From Geodermatophilus sabuli (lineage in GTDB: Bacteria; Actinomycetota; Actinomycetes; Mycobacteriales; Geodermatophilaceae), in the NCBI RefSeq assembly GCF_900215145.1, contig NZ_OBDO01000004.1, forward strand, positions 355,260 to 419,259: DNA of 64,000 nt, in the 5' to 3' direction. The translations under genes were made by a program, and so were the position numbers. Positions 36,401 to 43,643 of the stretch are shown here, one piece after another. The notes under the pieces were generated by a model. It made no database searches. It saw nothing but the letters and a program-made list of their open reading frames with translations, and was not told where the DNA came from. The first letter of the stretch is position 1. Each line of letters starts with the position of its first letter.

Positions 36401-36785
36401 TGAGCCGGCCGACGGCCTCGATGATCCCGAGTCCGCTGCGGACCGCCCGCTGGGCGTCGTCCTCGTGCGCCGAGGGGAACCCGAAGTACACCATCATGCC
36501 GTCGCCCGCGTAGTCGTGGACGTGGCCATCGAAGCGACGGACGACGGTTGCGCAGACGTGGCGGTAGGCGGCCAGCGTCTCGCGGAGCTCCTCGGGATCC
36601 AGACGTTCGGACAGTCCGACCGAGCCCACCAGGTCGCAGTACAGACAGGTCAGCTGCCTCCGCTCCGGCTCCTCAGAGCGCATGAGCGGAACGCACGGCG
36701 TTGCCGTCTCCCTGAGCGGAGACCCGCACTCGAGACAGAACTTCGCGTTCGTCGGGTTCTCCGTGGAACACCTCGAGCAGTGCAT
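33486..36785 (-). CDS. Zinc-ribbon / class III nucleotide cyclase / AAA ATPase / TPR regulator
   Basis: 1099 residues from ATG 36785 (GGGAGGGGGAAGC). Residues 1-22 form a CxxC...CxxC zinc ribbon. A class III adenylate/guanylate cyclase domain (about 45-220) has the metal-binding YCDLVGSVGLSERLD and DYAGDGMMVYFG. It is followed by an ATPase with Walker A VGEPGIGKS and Walker B LFVVEDLHWVD. The rest is TPR-like helical repeats. This is the common actinobacterial cyclase-ATPase-TPR architecture, presumed to be a signalling scaffold; cyclase activity is not proven. Second gene of the encapsulin-like operon; the shell gene follows after 23 bp. Confidence 0.88.
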   Translation of the reverse strand: MHCSRCSTENPTNAKFCLECGSPLRETATPCVPLMRSEEPERRQLTCLYCDLVGSVGLSERLDPEELRETLAAYRHVCATVVRRFDGHVHDYAGDGMMVYFGFPSAHEDDAQRAVRSGLGIIEAVGRLNARMGSAGAVGLHVRIGIDTGLVVAGGAAADDGTTLTGAVGTTPNVAARLQSLAAPDSVVISAAAYRLIAGFFDCRELGFQTIRGISKPMAIHQVLHESAARTRLDVVAQRGLPPMQGRDGELRRLTERWAQARTGHGSVALVVGEPGIGKSLLIRSLQKHVAQSPDAFLVPLSCSPYFTHTAFHPVVEYLERVLQFAPEDRVDQRLDKIDGLAAQYGFDLPSRVPLLADLLGVPFEDRYPRLDLPADRQRQLMIDTVIEAWLTRAGHQPVLFVVEDLHWVDPSTLDLLTQFIDRVPESPQLVVLSSRPEFTPPWPDGPGLDRLDLDRLDREASVRIVEEIAGRPVPGRLLGPVLEKADGIPLYLEELTKLVVEQGLVGPGNGLSDVAGPWPTLAIPATLADSLTARLDRLPDAKKVAQLGAAIGRQFPYELIAAVAETVAGLDSEALRYHLAQLVDAGLIFVECDTGGETYAFKHALIRDAAYGSLLRTTRRHHHRRIAQVLTDRFPATAETAPELLAHHYTEAGMAAESLPYWLRAGERSLRASANPEAIAHLMCGLRLLADLPASPERAQLELQFRLALGPACMAIHGYAAPVVEACYQRARELCRELGDTPRLAPVLHGLWTYHIVRAQHVAALALGEQVLDLGVATDDDGLLVQGNMEVGWSLYFLGRPEQAREHLERVVALYDHERHSSHAFTYGDNPATSARSCLAQALWLLGYVDQSLRCAEANVATARSLVKHPYSLAFGLQVAAFVHMWLGDTRGTRALVEEVLVLSEANNLAFIGAMASTVEGWVLTQEGDLEEGMARMRRGLAAQVATGAELAMPQWLFLIAGASERVGAAHEGLALLDEAEAILDRTQERYWEAEIHRLRGHLLLAAAEVAPPEAVRSAEECYLRALDIARRQGARSHELRAAVALSRLWQDNHRRREARELLVPVYQSFTEGWSSPDLREAAALLADIDSVRAVGAT

Positions 36786-36807
36786 GCTTCCCCCTCCCTG
36801 CACCGCG

Positions 36808-37476
36808 TCACCTGGCGATCGATGCCTCCTGATCCACGTCGAGGCCGACCGGGAACACGACCAGGGCTCGTAACCCGCCGGGCTGGGTGCTCTGGACCAG
36901 CCCGTGGTACAGCCCAGGCCTCGCGTCGTCGGGCACCTCGAGACCGATCGCGAGGTCGACGAGGGCACCGGGTGGGACCCGTACCCGGCCGGGCGGGAGC
37001 CGTAGGCAGGCCGCACGGATGCGGCCATCGGGCTCGGCCACCAGATCACTGCAGAGGAGGCCGACCTCGACAGGGGTCGCGCCGTCGTTCTGCAGGCCGG
37101 TACGGATCTCGGCTGTGCCGCCGGGTGGAACGGGACACGGCGCGCGCAGGACGGGCACGTGCTCGACGGCCTGTCGCCTCGGCTCGGGGGCGCGGTCCTG
37201 CTCGGCGGGAGGGGGCGGCGAGGAGGCGGCGGGTGGCCGTGGCAGCGGTGCGAGGAGATCGAGCACGGTGTCCAGGAGTCCGCCCACCTCCGTCGCCAAC
37301 CGGCGCGTCATCTCGGGCACCACGAGGTCGCGGAGCTGCGGCGACCGTAGCCGGCTCGCGGCCGCGATGTTCGCGAGGGCGCCGCCGGCGATCTCGTCGC
37401 GCAGGATCGCGTCCACGCGTGCTGCGAACGTGGGGGCGCCACGGTCCCGCGTCGAGAGCGGCGTCCTGGCGCTCAT
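36808..37476 (-). CDS. First gene of encapsulin-like operon, unknown protein with Ig-like C-terminus
   Basis: 222 residues; ATG 37476 chosen because GGAG lies 6 bp upstream (an in-frame ATG 37545 has no good site). Residues 20-80 are helical (a paired-helix region), followed by a Pro-rich linker and a beta-sandwich-like domain (PVPPGGTAEIRTGLQNDG ... GLYHGLVQ). No known family. It is directly behind the SARP-type promoter and its stop is 22 bp before the cyclase gene. Confidence 0.7.
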   Translation of the reverse strand: MSARTPLSTRDRGAPTFAARVDAILRDEIAGGALANIAAASRLRSPQLRDLVVPEMTRRLATEVGGLLDTVLDLLAPLPRPPAASSPPPPAEQDRAPEPRRQAVEHVPVLRAPCPVPPGGTAEIRTGLQNDGATPVEVGLLCSDLVAEPDGRIRAACLRLPPGRVRVPPGALVDLAIGLEVPDDARPGLYHGLVQSTQPGGLRALVVFPVGLDVDQEASIAR

Positions 37477-37572
37477 CGCGACTCCGAGGGCAGGCGGCGA
37501 CACGGCGTGCGGGTCACGCCGAGCGCGAGCCTGCTCCGCTCGCATCCGCCGGACCCCACACTAGGGGCGTGA

Positions 37573-37604
37573 ACGCTAGGGGTGAAGGCGTCACCGGACC
37601 GTCA
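37573..37604 (-). promoter_or_regulatory. SARP-type promoter of the encapsulin-like operon
   Basis: On the minus strand two TGAC repeats 11 bp apart (plus-strand GTCA at 37590 and 37601) are followed 11 bp after the second by the -10 TAGCGT (37573-37578). Nearly the same sequence, including CGCTAGGGG, recurs at 42531-42561. Known SARP promoters keep about 8 bp between the last heptamer and the -10, which this matches. Confidence 0.75.
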
Positions 37605-37682
37605 CCGGGCGCAGCAGCGTCTTCCAACCGTCATAACCGCCCCCGGGGGCGACACAGACCCTGTGCACCGGGGCGGCCGCGC

Positions 37683-37892
37683 TCAGGACCAGCCGCGCCG
37701 GGTTCCGGGGCCGCGCATGTCGAGGTACATGTCCAGGACTGCGTCGATCAGGGTCAGCCATCGGGTGACGGCGGCGCGGGTGGCCGGCGTGTCCTTCTCC
37801 GCCTGCTGTAGGCGGGCTTCGCCGAGCTGCGCCTGAGCGCGTACGAAGTCGTGCTGCATCTCGACGGCCAGGCTGGTGCAGAGAGCGGTCAT
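37683..37892 (-). CDS. Small hypothetical protein under Crp-type control
   Basis: 69 residues from ATG 37892 with GGGAGG 6 bp upstream. Helical, with no Cys or membrane segment, and no family recognised. A promoter with tandem Crp-type dyads lies 130-195 bp upstream in the same direction, and the next gene upstream encodes a Crp-family regulator. Confidence 0.65.
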   Translation of the reverse strand: MTALCTSLAVEMQHDFVRAQAQLGEARLQQAEKDTPATRAAVTRWLTLIDAVLDMYLDMRGPGTRRGWS

Positions 37893-38021
37893 GGCGGACC
37901 TCCCGGAGGGGTGTCGCGCTGTCGAGCGCGGACGGTGTGGTTCGGTCGACTCAGCTGCCTGCCGCCGGGACGACGTCTCGGGACGGGTCCGCGCCGCGCC
38001 GATCCACGGCCCGGAGGACGG

Positions 38022-38087
38022 ACACTAGAACTCGAGGACCCGCCGGGCTGTCAGCCGGCCGACATGCCGCCTGTCATCCGGATGACA
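38022..38087 (-). promoter_or_regulatory. Tandem Crp-type dyads and -10 before the 69-residue protein gene
   Basis: Minus-strand dyad 1 is a perfect palindrome, TGTCATCCGGATGACA (38072-38087). Dyad 2 (38049-38064, TGTCGGCCGGCTGACA) starts 23 bp later. The -10-like TAGTGT is at 38022-38027. About 42 of 48 bp match the site at 27193. The adjacent Crp-family gene makes that protein the obvious candidate binder. Confidence 0.7.
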
Positions 38088-38178
38088 CCTGCGCCCGTGC
38101 GGTGCACGGCGACCGGATGCCGGCCCGCTCAGGAGGCCCACGGCGAGGAGGAGAGCCGGCGCTGACGCATGCCTCCGG

Positions 38179-38880
38179 TCACAGGCCGGCGCGGCGGCGC
38201 AGCGCGGGGGGATCCCGGAGCACGATCACCCGCCCGTTCACCGAGATCAGTCCCCGGGATGCGAGGAGCTGGAGGACGCGGTTGACGGCGGGACGAGTGG
38301 CGCCGACCATCGCGGCGATGTCGGACTGCGACAGCCCGACATCGAGCACCACGTGCCGGTCGTCCTGGGCATGGCTCCGCGCCAGCTGGACGAGCACCTT
38401 CGCGACGCGGCCGCCGAGGTCGAGGAACACGAGGTCCCCGGTCTGCTCGGTCAGCCGGCGGACCAGCTGCCCGAGCGAGCACAGGACTGCCTCGAGGACT
38501 GCCGGGTGCGCCGCCATGACCTCCAACACCGCCGCGCGCGGCAGCATCAGGACCGTCGTCGCCTCGACGGCGACGACCGACGCCGAGCGCGGCGCACCGT
38601 CCAGGATGGCCAGCTCGCCGACGCTGTCGTACCTGCCGAGGGTGACGAGCACGATCTCCTCACCTCCCTCCGAGGTGAGCACGACCTTGACCATGCCCTT
38701 GCAGACCACGACGAGTTGGTCGCCCGCATCGCCCTGATACCAGAGGTACTGGCCCCGGCCGTACGTCCGTTGCCTGGAGGCCGAGGCCAGGCTGAGGAGC
38801 GAGGGCTGATCGAGTCCGCCGAAGAAGCGCGTGGACCCCAGCACCGCAGCCGCCTCCTGCGCGGTGAGCTGCGGCCTCAT
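38179..38880 (-). CDS. Crp/Fnr-family transcriptional regulator
   Basis: 233 residues from ATG 38880. The N-terminal cyclic-nucleotide-binding-like barrel has RGQYLWYQGDAGDQLVVV and the phosphate-cassette-like VGELAILDGAPRSASV, which retains the GEL...R-S pattern of ligand-binding members. The C-terminal winged helix has LSQSDIAAMVGATRPAVNRVL. No Cys cluster of Fnr type. The TGTCA-N6-TGACA dyads upstream of the neighbouring small gene and of the sigma factor at 27.4 kb are probable operators. Effector unknown. Confidence 0.88.
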   Translation of the reverse strand: MRPQLTAQEAAAVLGSTRFFGGLDQPSLLSLASASRQRTYGRGQYLWYQGDAGDQLVVVCKGMVKVVLTSEGGEEIVLVTLGRYDSVGELAILDGAPRSASVVAVEATTVLMLPRAAVLEVMAAHPAVLEAVLCSLGQLVRRLTEQTGDLVFLDLGGRVAKVLVQLARSHAQDDRHVVLDVGLSQSDIAAMVGATRPAVNRVLQLLASRGLISVNGRVIVLRDPPALRRRAGL

Positions 38881-39092
38881 GATGCAGTCACCAGCCCCGA
38901 GCACGGATCCTGCATCTGGGCAATCTACTGCCGCCCCGGCGTCGCGGACCTCGCGTCGTCAACGGCAGCAGGGAGCCGACGGCACCGGCTGTCACGAGGT
39001 ATCAGTGCGTCGTCCCCTCTGCTCTTCATGCCGACACGGCCGATGGGGGCCGTCACGGGTGTCGAGGAGGAGCCGTCTCCGCAGAACCGCGT

Positions 39093-39875
39093 GTGACCGC
39101 ACTGGCCCTCGCCCACCACGGCATCGCGCGAGAGGCAGTCGAGCTGGCCAGAGCGGCGCTGGTCTATCCCCTGGGCTGTTCGGCTCGGGGCAGCCGGGCC
39201 CTGATGCAGATGCTCGTACCGGACGCAGAGCGTCGAGGTCGGCACCGCTCACCTGTCGTCCTGGTCCACGGATACGGCGGCAATCCGTCGGCGTGGTTCC
39301 CGCTGCAGCATCGGCTGCTGGCAGCGGGTTTCGCCCACGTCGATGCCATCTCCTACAACCCGGCGATCTCGGACGTACCAGCCGTCGGGCGCATCCTGGC
39401 GCGCAGCTGCGCCACCGCGATGCAGCGGTCAGGAGCCGATCGCGTCCACGTCGTGGGGCACAGCCTCGGTGGCATCGTCGTCCGCCATGCCATGGAGCGG
39501 CTGGGACTGGCATCTCACACCGGCACGGCCGTCACGGTGGCGACGCCCCACCGCGGCCTCCCACTGGTCCTGACCGGCTGGGGCAGCCTGGCCCTGTTCC
39601 TGCAGCGTGGTCGGCACGGCCCCGGAGACCTCGGCGAGTGCACCCGGCACAGCGAGGTCCGGTGGGTCAACTTCTACTCCGACCACGACCTGGTGGTCCG
39701 GCCCGGTTCGGCACGGGCCCAGGCTCCCGACGGGCGCACCCAGGACATCGTGGTCCCGCAGACGGGACACATCGGGATCCTCCGCGCACCGGCCTTCCTC
39801 GACGGCGTCGTGCGGGTACTGCTCGAGGACGAGGACAGGACCGGGGCCGTCGATCCGAGCGTGCAAGCGGGGTGA
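39093..39875 (+). CDS. Lipase/esterase, alpha/beta-hydrolase
   Basis: 260 residues, GTG start at 39093. PVVLVHGYGGNPSAWFPL carries the oxyanion hole and VVGHSLGGIVVRHA the nucleophile Ser. DHDLVV and QTGHIGIL supply the likely Asp and His. This is the order of triacylglycerol lipase/acyltransferase-type esterases. No obvious signal peptide. The stop codon lies within the SARP-type repeat of the next gene, so the two transcription units abut. Confidence 0.85.
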   Translation: MTALALAHHGIAREAVELARAALVYPLGCSARGSRALMQMLVPDAERRGRHRSPVVLVHGYGGNPSAWFPLQHRLLAAGFAHVDAISYNPAISDVPAVGRILARSCATAMQRSGADRVHVVGHSLGGIVVRHAMERLGLASHTGTAVTVATPHRGLPLVLTGWGSLALFLQRGRHGPGDLGECTRHSEVRWVNFYSDHDLVVRPGSARAQAPDGRTQDIVVPQTGHIGILRAPAFLDGVVRVLLEDEDRTGAVDPSVQAG

Positions 39876-39915
39876 CGCCGGAGTGACGTGGAGGTGACGC
39901 CTCGGCGAGCACGGT
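39873..39915 (+). promoter_or_regulatory. SARP-type promoter, triple repeat, of the gluzincin peptidase gene
   Basis: TGAC at 39873, 39884 and 39895, each 11 bp apart. The -10-like CACGGT begins 15 bp after the last repeat (39910-39915). It overlaps the end of the lipase gene. Confidence 0.7.
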
Positions 39916-39971
39916 GGGTGTGGAGCGGCAGCTCACCGTACGTCCACGTCCAGCCCGCGGATGGGATCGAG

Positions 39972-41762
39972 ATGATCGAGCACAAGGTGACCAGGCCGAT
40001 GGCCATGCTGTTGCAGGACCCGTCCATCCGGGATGCCGATGGCGACCACCTGCACGAGGACTGGCCGTTCCCCCTCGACACGGACTACCTGCTCGGGACG
40101 GGGTCCAGCAAGTTCGTGGTCCGCGACGTCGATCACCTGGACAACCCGGTCTTCGACTCCGCGGACTGGTCCGACCCCGGCCTGACGTTGACGTACGACG
40201 AGTTCAACAAGGCACCGGCAGAGCGGCCCCTGCTCGAGAACGCGCAGTTCCACCAGGTGAACGCCTTCGCCGTCGCCGGCCACACCCTGCGGGCGTTCGA
40301 GGAGGCGCTGGGGCGGGAGATCCAGTGGCGCCACGGAGGTCCGTTGGTGATCCGACCGCACGCCTTCGAGGGGGCCAATGCCTACTACGACGGGATGTCA
40401 CCGTCGCTGAACTTCGGCTACTTCCGCTCCCCCATCCGTTCGGCCACGGTGTGGACGTGCCTCTCCCACGACATCGTGGCGCACGAGCTGGGGCACGCGG
40501 TCTTCGACTCCTTCCGCCCGTTGTTCCTCTACTCCGCGGAACTGGACGCCGCGGCGCTGCACGAGTCCCTGGGTGACCTGCTGGCGCTGTTCTCCGCCCT
40601 GGAGCACCCGGCCGTGGTCGAGCGCATCTTCGCGGAGTCCGGTGGCGACATGCGTCGACCGACGCTCATCAGCGGCCTCGCCGAGGAGTTCGGGATCGGT
40701 CTGCGCGGCAGCGGGTCGGCCTACCTGCGATCGGCCCTGGAGGGCCCGCCCTACGACCAGGCCGACAAGGAACCGCACGCCCGGTCGACGGTGTGGACGG
40801 CGGCCGTCTACGACATCCTCGTCGAGCTGGTCGCCGCCGTCTTGGAGGCCGACTGCCCCGACCCCGGAGGACGGCGGGACCTCGAGTCGTTCAAGCAGGC
40901 GGTGGTCACCGCGACCCGGCGGCTGCGGCGGATGACGCTCCGTGCCCTCTCCTACGTGCCGCCCACGGGCGTCACGATGCCGGTGCTCGCTCGCATGGTG
41001 TACGAGGCCGACCAGCGGCTCTTCCCGAACGACGCGCTGTCCCGGGACATCGCCCAGCGGGTCTTCGAGCGGCGCGCTCTGTGGGACGAGGCGCTGGTGT
41101 TCACTTCGCCCGGGATCGGGCTGGACTTCCAGGACTGGGACACGCTGGGCGTCGGTGCCCGGGCCGCGCTCGTCGCCCAGCACGCCGATGCGCTGCGCAT
41201 CCCGGCCGGCCCCGGGGTCCGCCTGCTCACGCCGCAGCTCACCACGGCGGTCCGGGACGCCGACGCCGCCAGGAGCGGCGTCGAGACCGGGGCGGTCACC
41301 GAGCGCTACCTGCACTACGCGTACGAGCTCATCGTCCAGCAGGAGGTCTGGGGCGAGAACGGCCCCGAACTCGTGGGTGTGTCGCTGTTCAACGGCGGCA
41401 CGCTGGTCCTGGACGACGGTTGGAACGACGTCCTCCTGGTGACGGACCCCCCTGCCTACTCCGAGGACCTCGGCGCGGACAGCCCAGCACAGAGCGCGTT
41501 CCGGCGAGCCGTCAGCCGGTTCCAGCAGACGCACCGCTCGGCTCTGGAGACGCTGCGGGCGCCGAGGACGGACGCGCCCGGGTCGGCCGGGGTCAGGGTC
41601 CTCCACGACCGGCCCGGATGCCCGTTCGCCGTCAAGGCAGTGGGCGGCGGAGCCCTCCGGTTCGTCCGTCGACGGTGCGACATCGCCGAGCACCTCCGCG
41701 CCGTCGGCAGTTCCCCCGGCACCCTCCGCGTGACCGGGTGGCGAGGCCCCGTGAACCGCTAG
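39972..41762 (+). CDS. Gluzincin (thermolysin-like) metallopeptidase
   Basis: 596 residues from ATG 39972, which lies just after the predicted transcript start; a start further upstream would fall in the promoter. VAHELGHAVFDSF (about 168-180) is the HExxH zinc motif. HESLGDLLALF ~22 residues later supplies the Glu ligand and Asp of the M4/M36-type second helix. The C-terminal ~200 residues are not recognised. No signal peptide is visible, which is odd for this peptidase class. It probably cleaves proteins; the site of action is unclear. Confidence 0.82.
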   Translation: MIEHKVTRPMAMLLQDPSIRDADGDHLHEDWPFPLDTDYLLGTGSSKFVVRDVDHLDNPVFDSADWSDPGLTLTYDEFNKAPAERPLLENAQFHQVNAFAVAGHTLRAFEEALGREIQWRHGGPLVIRPHAFEGANAYYDGMSPSLNFGYFRSPIRSATVWTCLSHDIVAHELGHAVFDSFRPLFLYSAELDAAALHESLGDLLALFSALEHPAVVERIFAESGGDMRRPTLISGLAEEFGIGLRGSGSAYLRSALEGPPYDQADKEPHARSTVWTAAVYDILVELVAAVLEADCPDPGGRRDLESFKQAVVTATRRLRRMTLRALSYVPPTGVTMPVLARMVYEADQRLFPNDALSRDIAQRVFERRALWDEALVFTSPGIGLDFQDWDTLGVGARAALVAQHADALRIPAGPGVRLLTPQLTTAVRDADAARSGVETGAVTERYLHYAYELIVQQEVWGENGPELVGVSLFNGGTLVLDDGWNDVLLVTDPPAYSEDLGADSPAQSAFRRAVSRFQQTHRSALETLRAPRTDAPGSAGVRVLHDRPGCPFAVKAVGGGALRFVRRRCDIAEHLRAVGSSPGTLRVTGWRGPVNR

Positions 41763-41953
41763 CAGGCGGCCGACAGCGTCCGCGGCCCGCCCTCCGACCG
41801 TCCACCGGGACCGCAGGGCGGCCGAGGCGGAGAGCGCACCCACCTGACCTGGACACCGCCCAGAGCCGGCGGACAGTCGGCCCGGGTCCGTGGCCTGTAC
41901 CACGAGGGGGGACTTCGCGATGCTGCCGGATCACCGGCCGAGCGTCGTCGTCC

Positions 41954-42433
41954 TCACTCACCAGACCCTTGAGGGACGCGGAGGATCTGGCCCACCAGGA
42001 TCCTGTCCGGATCCGGCAGCTCGTTCGCCGCGACGAGACGGCGCACATCGGTGCCGTACTCACGGGCGATCGCGTGGAGGGTGTCCCCCCGGACGACCTG
42101 GTGTACCAGGTAGCCCCGCATCCCGGCGATGACGATGACGGGCACCGTCTGGGTGTCCAGGCCCGGCGGCCGTTGCCCCGAGGGGTCGTCCCCGAACAGC
42201 TGGAACTCGGCCGGACCGATGTGGTCGGTGTGGACCTCGGCCTCGTGGACGAACGACTCCAGCAAGCCCATCGAGCCGGCCTGGAAGAAACCCGTGGCGA
42301 GTTCGTCCCCGTCATGGACGAGGCGCCAGCCGTAGGAGGCCTCGAACGCAGTCCCGATCGCGGCGATGGCCACCCTGTAGCCGAGCAGGTCCTTGGGCAA
42401 CGGTTGACGGAGTCGGATGCCGTACGGGTCCAC
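41954..42433 (-). CDS. Gmad2-like domain plus LysM protein
   Basis: 159 residues. Residues ~12-105 resemble the Gmad2 immunoglobulin-like domain (YRVAIAAIGTAFEASYGW). Residues ~108-155 are a LysM repeat (YLVHQVVRGDTLHAIAREYG ... ILVGQILRVP), which normally binds peptidoglycan or chitin. No signal peptide, so cell-wall contact would need non-classical export or lysis. Its own SARP-type promoter lies ~100 bp upstream. Confidence 0.8.
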   Translation of the reverse strand: MDPYGIRLRQPLPKDLLGYRVAIAAIGTAFEASYGWRLVHDGDELATGFFQAGSMGLLESFVHEAEVHTDHIGPAEFQLFGDDPSGQRPPGLDTQTVPVIVIAGMRGYLVHQVVRGDTLHAIAREYGTDVRRLVAANELPDPDRILVGQILRVPQGSGE

Positions 42434-42530
42434 GAGGTCTTCTCTCCTGGGACCAGCGGTCGACGCTGCTCCCGATCGCGGGTGGGGCCGGCCAGGTCAT
42501 CTGTCGGCGGACTGGTCCACCTGGCGCTCG

Positions 42531-42561
42531 ACGCTAGGGGCGGTGCGTCACCGGGACGTCA
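42531..42561 (-). promoter_or_regulatory. SARP-type promoter of the Gmad2-LysM gene
   Basis: Minus-strand TGAC repeats 11 bp apart (plus-strand GTCA at 42547 and 42558), then the -10 TAGCGT at 42531-42536, 14 bp after the second TGAC. It shares the CGCTAGGGG block with the encapsulin-operon promoter. Confidence 0.72.
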
Positions 42562-43100
42562 ACGGATCAGTGGCGGACCTTCCTCGCGTGGATGCCCGTC
42601 CATCGCTGAGCACCCCGCGATCGACTCGCCGCCGCCCACGGCCGTCGGCCAGCCGGCTCGCAGGAGTGCTGCGGTTGACGGCGCGGTGAGGCCGACCGCG
42701 ATGTCCTCCGGGCTGGCCACGTCGACGTGCAGCAGCCGGGCCCGGTGGCGGCCATCCACCGCCTCGCGGTACCGGAACACCTGGCCGCCGTAGTCCTCGC
42801 CGCGGCCCGGCTCCTCGTCCCGCCGGATGAAGTAGCGCTGCCACGCCAGCCGCAGGGAGCTCGTCACTCCAGTCGAAGGGTGGTGACCACACCTCGCCGC
42901 CGCGGATGTGGAGCACGGCGCGGTAGCCGCCGAGGCGGGTGATCGCCCGTGCGTAGGGGTCGGCGACCGTGCCGTCCCGGTCGCCGTCGATGACGACCTC
43001 GTACTCGTGATCGCCGTCGGCCAGTCCGAGCGAGGCGACGTCGAGCTCCCAGAACCCGTCATCGCCCTCCGCCCTCCGCCAGTACCGCCTCCTCGGACGA
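42559..43100 (-). pseudogene. Broken gene with CBM48/GH13 N-terminal-like domain
   Basis: Protein-like sequence switches frame twice. In one frame (about 43075-42860) it reads DDGFWELDVASLGL, HEYEVVIDGDRDGTVADP and GYRAVLHIRGG, like the early-set/CBM48 domain before alpha-amylase family enzymes. It then continues in another frame (42867-42559, AWQRYFIRRDEEPG ... LLHVDVASPEDIAVG). The first frame has no start codon, though a SARP-like repeat and a GGAGG site lie just upstream. Either two indels (mutation or sequencing error) broke one gene, or a 102-residue protein starting at GTG 42867 survives alone. Confidence 0.55.
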
Positions 43101-43101
43101 C

Positions 43102-43116
43102 GTCACAGCCGCGTCA
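43102..43116 (-). promoter_or_regulatory. SARP-like double repeat before the broken gene
   Basis: Plus-strand GTCA at 43102 and 43113, 11 bp apart, read as TGAC on the minus strand. No clear TAnnnT at the usual distance. It is divergent from the stronger site at 43158. Confidence 0.5.
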
Positions 43117-43157
43117 CCGCGGGTCGAACCGCGGGAACGGCATCGAACACGCAGCGG

Positions 43158-43189
43158 TGACGGTGCATTGACGGTGCGCTCCCTACCGT
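43158..43189 (+). promoter_or_regulatory. SARP-type promoter of the trypsin-like peptidase operon
   Basis: TGAC at 43158 and 43169 (11 bp apart) and the -10 TACCGT at 43184-43189, exactly 15 bp after the second repeat. The block GCGCTCCCTACC is shared with the promoter at 47182. A leader of ~190 nt precedes the first gene. Confidence 0.75.
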
Positions 43190-43382
43190 CCACGTATGGG
43201 CGAACCGACCGGTGCAGCGGTTCCGCGTCGGAGCCTCGGAGAGCTCCGACGACGACCGTTGCCGACCGTCCCGGAGTCGCCGCACCCTCCCTCGACGCGC
43301 GGCGGCGCGAGCCTCCACACTCGCTCTGGACGAGGGCCACCGCGGTGGGCGGACCGGGCCTGGTCCGGAGGAGGAGAGGGAC

Positions 43383-43571
43383 ATGGGAACGCACAGCGGG
43401 AGGGATCTCCCCGAACGGGACGAGCGGGCTCCCCAGGACGGCAACGTGAGGTCCGACTTCGACGGCGAGCGGTCCCAGGGCCGCACATGGACGCCGGAGG
43501 AGATGGAGGAGGCGCAGCCCTATCCCCTGCCCGAGCTACCCGACGAGGAGGGCCCCCGAGACCGAGGGTGA
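43383..43571 (+). CDS. 62-residue acidic protein resembling the peptidase propeptide
   Basis: ATG 43383 is preceded by GGAGGAGAGG. A hydrophilic N-terminus is followed by RTWTPEEMEEAQPYPLPEL. The WTxxxMExAQP core recurs in the N-terminal pro-region of the trypsin-like peptidase encoded next (VWTTAAMEAAQPCDV). It may be a free propeptide-like chaperone, inhibitor or decoy for that enzyme. No other family recognised. Confidence 0.65.
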   Translation: MGTHSGRDLPERDERAPQDGNVRSDFDGERSQGRTWTPEEMEEAQPYPLPELPDEEGPRDRG

Positions 43572-43643
43572 ACCCCCGGCTCATCGCGGTCCTCGCGTGG
43601 TTCGGGTCATCCAGCACGACGCGGTCAACCCCAGGAGGACGTG

